Shown here: one piece after another, positions 59,283 through 64,000 of the stretch
How the letters are laid out: every line of letters begins with the position of its first letter
Position numbering within the stretch: the first letter of the stretch is position 1
From: Cristatella mucedo
Taxonomy: Eukaryota; Bryozoa; Phylactolaemata; Cristatellidae
Reading direction: 5' to 3'
DNA: 64,000 bases
Assembly (NCBI GenBank): GCA_009760855.2
Contig: WPIO01000001.1
Location: forward strand, 357,001-421,000
The notes under the pieces: model-generated
The model's input: the letters and a program-made list of their open reading frames with translations, nothing else
Told to the model about the DNA's origin: nothing
Database searches by the model: none
Translations under genes and position numbers: made by a program

Positions 59283-60790
59283 CCACCACAGCCAAAATTG
59301 TGCACATTTGTTCCTCTATTAAACCTCGTGCGACTAAAGCAATCGCAGTTCCACAACCAGTGACCTTCCTTAAAAGGTTCTCCGAGGTTTCTGCATGCGA
59401 TGTGGCAACCTTAATAAAGTCTAGCAAAAATAGCTCGTCTCCTGAAGACTCTATACCTTCATCTCTGTGGTCTTCACTAGCAGATCAACTTAGCCATTTC
59501 ATAACCAAGATTTTTAAGGCTTCTCTAGGAGTAGGGGTCTCCCCAAGTCCTTCAAATCGGCAATCGTTAGACCCATACTTAAAAAGCCTGGATTAGACAG
59601 AGATGTTCTTGTAAACTACCGCCCAGTTTCTCTTCTTTCTTTCTCGTCAAAGATTCTTGATAAAATTGTTGCTAGCGAGCTGGTTGAACTTAATGAAAAG
59701 AATGAAAATTCAGAAACATTTCAATCAGGGTTCAACAGGTAGCACTCCACTGAAACTGCTCTCCTCCGTGCTACCAACGACATTCTACGTGGCGACGACG
59801 ACGGGAATGTAAATGGCCGAGCTCTGCTAGATCTGTCTGCTGCCTTCGACACCATTGATCATGACGTTCTGCTTAAACGATTGAGAACAACAATCGGTCT
59901 GGCAGGCGAAGCACTGGCATGTTTTAAATCTTACTTGTCTGGTCGTGTTCAATTCGTGTCGTGTGGGGGGTCAGGTCTCACACACGAGAAGGGTCACCTG
60001 TCAAGTCCCTCAAGTTTCTTTACTCGGTCCATTGCTGTTCTCCATTTATACAAAACCTCTGGGAAAAGGGATTAAGGCCCGTGGAATAGGATGTTAGTCT
60101 TATGCTGACGACACTCAGCTGTATTTGTCACTAAATTCGTTGGAATCTGCTGTAGCAACTGAGAAACTGAAAGCTTGCCTTGCCGATATTCGATCCTGGA
60201 CGTCGGAAAACTTTATGAAAATAAATGACGATAAAACTGAACTGCCGCTCATTCGACACCGTAGGCATGTGGCTGGATTAAAAGGATTTGCGCTTCTAAT
60301 AGGTGATGCTATTGTGCGACCAGCACCACGTGCTTGAAATTTAGGTGTCGTTTTCGAGAGCTGCCTCAATTTTAAAAGCTTCATTCAGAAGACTCCTTCT
60401 ACAGCCAGCTATCACGTCCGATCCCTATCCAAGATTAGGAGCTGTTTTCCACAGTGGTTTGTGAACAATTTAACTAGCTCCTTAGTATAGTCTCGGCTTG
60501 ATTATTGTAACTCCCTTTTGGCTGGGCGACCAAAGAAAGCAACTGGGCCACTGCAGCTGACTATGAATATGGCTGCAAGGCCAGTCTTCAAGTCCCAGAG
60601 GTTTGAGCACGTGTCTCCTTTTCTATAAGAGCTAGGATGAATGCCGGTTGAGCAACGGATACAGAGCAAAGCTCTTAGGCTGACTCGCAAGGCCCGCCAC
60701 GGCCCTGAGGTCCTGTATGAACAATAAATCGGCTGTTCCATTCCTCCGATTAAAGACCGTTGGCGACAGAAGCTTTTGCTCTATGTCACA
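59283..60790 (+). pseudogene. CR1/L2-type LINE family B, reverse transcriptase
   Basis: Readable over several frames: RFSEVSACDVATLIKSSKNS (59,375), [17 protein letters not shown] (59,615), ALLDLSAAFDTIDHDVLLKR (59,820), a B-motif region ruined by a frameshift near 60,000, SYADDTQLYLSLNS (60,100, catalytic YADD intact) and IRSWTSENFMKINDDKTEL (60,188). It continues with NLGVVFESCLNF after a stop and SRLDYCNSLLAGRPKKATG (60,490). It then runs into ATAAATCGGCTGTTCCATTC, the block that begins the family B fragments at 15,045, so this copy links the palm to that C-terminal family. At least seven stops or frameshifts make it inactive. Confidence 0.88.
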
Positions 60791-61540
60791 GACCAGTCTC
60801 CAAATAGCATAGGCTCTAATTGGATATAAGGCAATAATTCATTGATATGTGCGAGCTATTTGATCAATGTTGAGGTGTTTTTGACATTTTAAAAGAATCT
60901 TTTAATTACCCAAGTTTTAATTTTCTATGCCGTAAAAATTTCTAATTAGTGTGGCCAGAGCGCTTCTTCTCTTGGATGTGCCAAACGTATTTGAAGCATC
61001 TGTCCACACATCTGTCCACTCTGTCCACTGATTGCCGGTAATACTCAGGTTTAGCATATACTTTGCTGCTTCAAACGATCTTACACACTTTCTTCGAGGC
61101 TATCACGTACGACATATGCAAGAGGTGCATACTAAATACCTTGAGCTTAGCTATGGTAAAACATTAGGAAGGGCGAGCCTTTTGTGGACCTTAACTGCAA
61201 ACAGATAATTCTTCATATTGGTTGCTGTGGCCTTTTTAGTATTCATATTTGCGATTAACTTAGGCAAGTTTAAAAAAATAGAATCTAAGATCGACGGCCG
61301 AAGTAATTCCAAGTTTCTATCTGTATATTATCGACCAAATAACGTTGCGAAAATTGAAGGTTTGTTGAAAAGAGTTTAATTAAGAACATTTATTATAAAT
61401 TACACGCACACGCACATAGTTACATGTATAAGAGAATGAAATATAATCTAAAAAATAGAATATTATCTAAAAGATATACTAATGATTAAATATAACATAA
61501 TATACATGTATTATTGAGTGCAACAATCCGGCTTCCTATT
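60791..61540. other. module M remnant and unassigned AT-rich sequence
   Basis: CTCTTGGATGTGCCAAACGT (60,978) matches module M at 29,310. From 61,070 to 61,540 no gene or known repeat was recognised; 61,385-61,510 is AT-rich with an ACGCACACGCACA patch. Confidence 0.45.
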
Positions 61541-64000
61541 ACCCGATTCCAGATGAGTGTTTAGGTTTCCGTGGATGGACGCCTCAACAAAAATCACCAG
61601 TTTACTCAGCACTAAGTAACCAGCCGTAATACCTATGAAAGAGATTAAACACTGCCTGGCTGGTTTCTCATCTCTAAACGAGCTCTTCTCAGTGGCTTAC
61701 CCCATAATCAAGCAATAAACAAGGTCTGTTTTTAGGTTTGTGAATTTATTCTGGAAATGATTAACTTAAGAAGTTGAAGCTTACAAAAAAGAAAGGTTTC
61801 TAGAAGTGCTATGAGGTACAAGCTGTTCTTCCATAAGACAGCTAATTGTGCAAAAACCTACCTTTACTTTCGACTATCGAAAGCACCTTGCTTAGGTTCC
61901 AGCAACTCTATAGACAGTTTTATGCATTCAGCCTGCACCCATGAAAGTTCGACGAACTATGCTTAGAGCAAGCTGGAATCTGTATCGGTATCGCATAGCC
62001 GTTGTTGTTCTGCAAACAAGTGATAATTTTACGTTACACCAAACAACTATGCACCGAAAAGTATTGCCTTCATTTGGTACGTTTAATATATTCTACTAGT
62101 ATAATCAGATAGATCATACCAATCTTTGCGAAAATTACCATTTCACTCTGCTTCAAATAACCATGCATTCAATGTGGCCACGAGAAAAGCTCAGCTCGTT
62201 CGGGCCTCAACGATAGCAATAAGGTATTGGCGAGGCCTCGACCATGATCACAAAAATCGTGCAGTTATGTACAGTATATGATACATGCAAGACCAAAAGA
62301 GATTGCTCCTCAGAGCCTCTCTGTCGTAACTCTACATCAACCTCTCACGCAAAAAAACTCAATGACCGTAAGAGACTGATTAAAAGATGTAAACTGATTC
62401 CTGCATATACAGTGTAGTCAGTCCAGGTTTCAATCACACTTCTCACGAATGCAGTTGTAGTCTATAATTTTTGTCAATAGGCTACATGTTTCAGTGTACA
62501 TAATGCTTAAGAAAACCTATAATAGATTTTTTGTCACCATGCGATATTTATTTTGTCTTCAATTGCACACTTGAACCGGCATTCTGCAAATTTCAAAAGC
62601 CTAACCTTAACTGACACGGTGTTTCTGACCTCATGCATATTACGTTCGTGTTTTAGGCCTAGTCTAGATTTCTATAAGAATCGACCAGCACAACTTTCAA
62701 TGTGCCTGGAGGATGCTCCTAGAATTCTTTGCAAGAGTCTCGTGGCTTCTTCGGAAATGCGTTCATTTATTTCTTTACCTAAAAACATACCTCGCTAACC
62801 GGGATACTGCATTATCTAACGGCGACTAGCTTGTAATCTCGTCTTTGTCCGTGTTTAGTTAGTCAATCCAATGCCTGAGTAGAAAATTACCTTCATTGAC
62901 ATCTTGTGCAGACCTCTATTGGCATGACTTAAGTTTAAAAACGTGCAAACGAGCTCACGCTAGTCACTTCGAAACAATCACTCCGAATCCACTGTGATTG
63001 TGATCAGTGTCCTGTAAAAACCGCTTCGGATATGTGCATTACTTTGTGTTTGCTGAGGTGGTAAAGGTGCAGCATATCAAAGCATTTTATCAATTATTGA
63101 CAGCAGTCACGGCGATAATCTGAACCTGTAGATAATTAAGGTATCGTGCTTAACCAAAATATTTGAGATTTATGCAAAAGATCAAACTATGTGAATCCGT
63201 TTTCTAAGGCCTAGCAGTTTTTAACAACGAAGCTACCTGCGACGTCAAACTTGCACTCTTCATAACGTAAAATATTGCCATGAGCACATTGAAACCTCGA
63301 ATTGCACAACGACCACAACAATCCACGGAAGTGGTTCGCCCTTTTGGTCACTGACTAACGTTTTTAGTCAGCCGGATAAGCCAGCAGAACTTTCGTCTCG
63401 CTCAGCGGTTCTGTACAGGAATTATCTGTAGGAGGTTGTGTCTCTATATTGCCTGGAACAGCCAATCACAGAAAAATGGCGGCTTTAGCTGGTACTTACA
63501 TAGATATTATATTTGCAGGATATGCTGGAGGATGGACGTCTCTAGAAAAATAACCAGTTTAGCCTGCAATAAGTAACCAGCGGTAATAACTATGAAAGAC
63601 AGTAAACACTGCACGGCTGCATTCTCATCTCTAAGCGAGCTCTTCTCAGTGGCTTACACCATGATCAAGCAATAAACAAAGTTTGTTTTTAGGTTTGTGA
63701 ATTTATTCTGGAAATAATTAACTTGAGAAGTTGAAGCTTACAAAAAAGAAAGGTTTCTAGAAGTGCTATGAGGTACAAGCTGTTCTTCCATAAGAAAGCT
63801 ATTAATTTAAAAACCTAACTTTTACCTTCGACTATCGAAAGCACCTTGTATAGGTTCCAGCAACTCTATAGACAGTTCTATGCATTCAGCCTGTACCCAT
63901 GAACATTCGACGAACCATGCTCAGAGCAAGCTTGAATCTGTATCAATGTAGCTTAGCCGTTGCGATTAATAGTATATTACAAGAATAATCTACCAGCCAC
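61541..64000 (-). repeat. complex repeat, inverted copy 6 (E reversed, then H, G, F, E reversed)
   Basis: Reverse-complement landmarks: CTCATCTCTAAACGAGCTCT (61,669) is E; CAGTCCAGGTTTCAATCACA (62,421) is the end of G near H; AGTCACGGCGATAATCTGAA (63,106) is G; TTAGTCAGCCGGATAAGCCA (63,366) is F; CTCATCTCTAAGCGAGCTCT (63,628) is E again. So a run H-G-F-E reads in reverse, preceded by an extra reversed E. The last 450 bp are very close to 50,030-50,340. Confidence 0.78.

Overview
This window comes from a nuclear genome of an animal, most likely an invertebrate. It holds a spliced gene with long introns and good GT/AG splice sites, long (CA)n, (GA)n and (TA)n tracts, tRNA-derived SINEs, several CR1/L2-type LINE fragments, an R2/NeSL-type LINE and the decayed remains of a Maverick/Polinton (adintovirus-like) element. 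There is no operon-type gene packing apart from the Polinton relic, and no CRISPR array, rRNA or free-standing tRNA gene was seen. The species cannot be named from the sequence.

Positions 1-14,000 are fairly GC-rich and genic. The only host gene I recognise runs on the minus strand. Its start codon is at 8200, and four coding exons (8200-8014, 3958-3798, 2744-2562, 1808-1511) fit together in phase. The start encodes a one-pass membrane anchor followed by an E-x-x-Y-D-E-V block and a lysine-rich stretch, which matches the N-terminus of the ER ribosome-binding protein p180/kinectin (RRBP1/KTN1) family. The coiled-coil part must lie beyond position 1. Introns and upstream DNA carry SINEs, LINE fragments and very long microsatellites. 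A CpG-rich, promoter-like island with a TCTCGCGAGA element lies at about 12,885-13,560.

Positions 14,400-22,540 hold a dead Polinton/adintovirus-like element. A protein-primed family B DNA polymerase can be followed on the plus strand from about 15,440 to 19,170, with stops and frameshifts and three foreign insertions. Minus-strand fragments with a repeated fibre-like pattern lie at 19,378-22,342.

Positions 22,500-64,000 are AT-rich. They are built mainly from diverged, rearranged copies of one complex repeat with a period above 6 kb. I named its modules S-E-F-G-H-A-(CT)n-C-I-J-L-M in plus-strand order. At least five direct copies and one inverted copy (61,540-64,000) can be recognised. They are interrupted by CR1/L2-type insertions (family A and family B), a 5'-truncated R2/NeSL-type element (25,661-28,316) and microsatellites. 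The repeat has no recognised protein. Two short minus-strand frames inside it stay open in several diverged copies. This unnamed repeat, the relic polymerase and a perfect 65-bp palindrome at 21,144-21,276 are the observations most worth checking.
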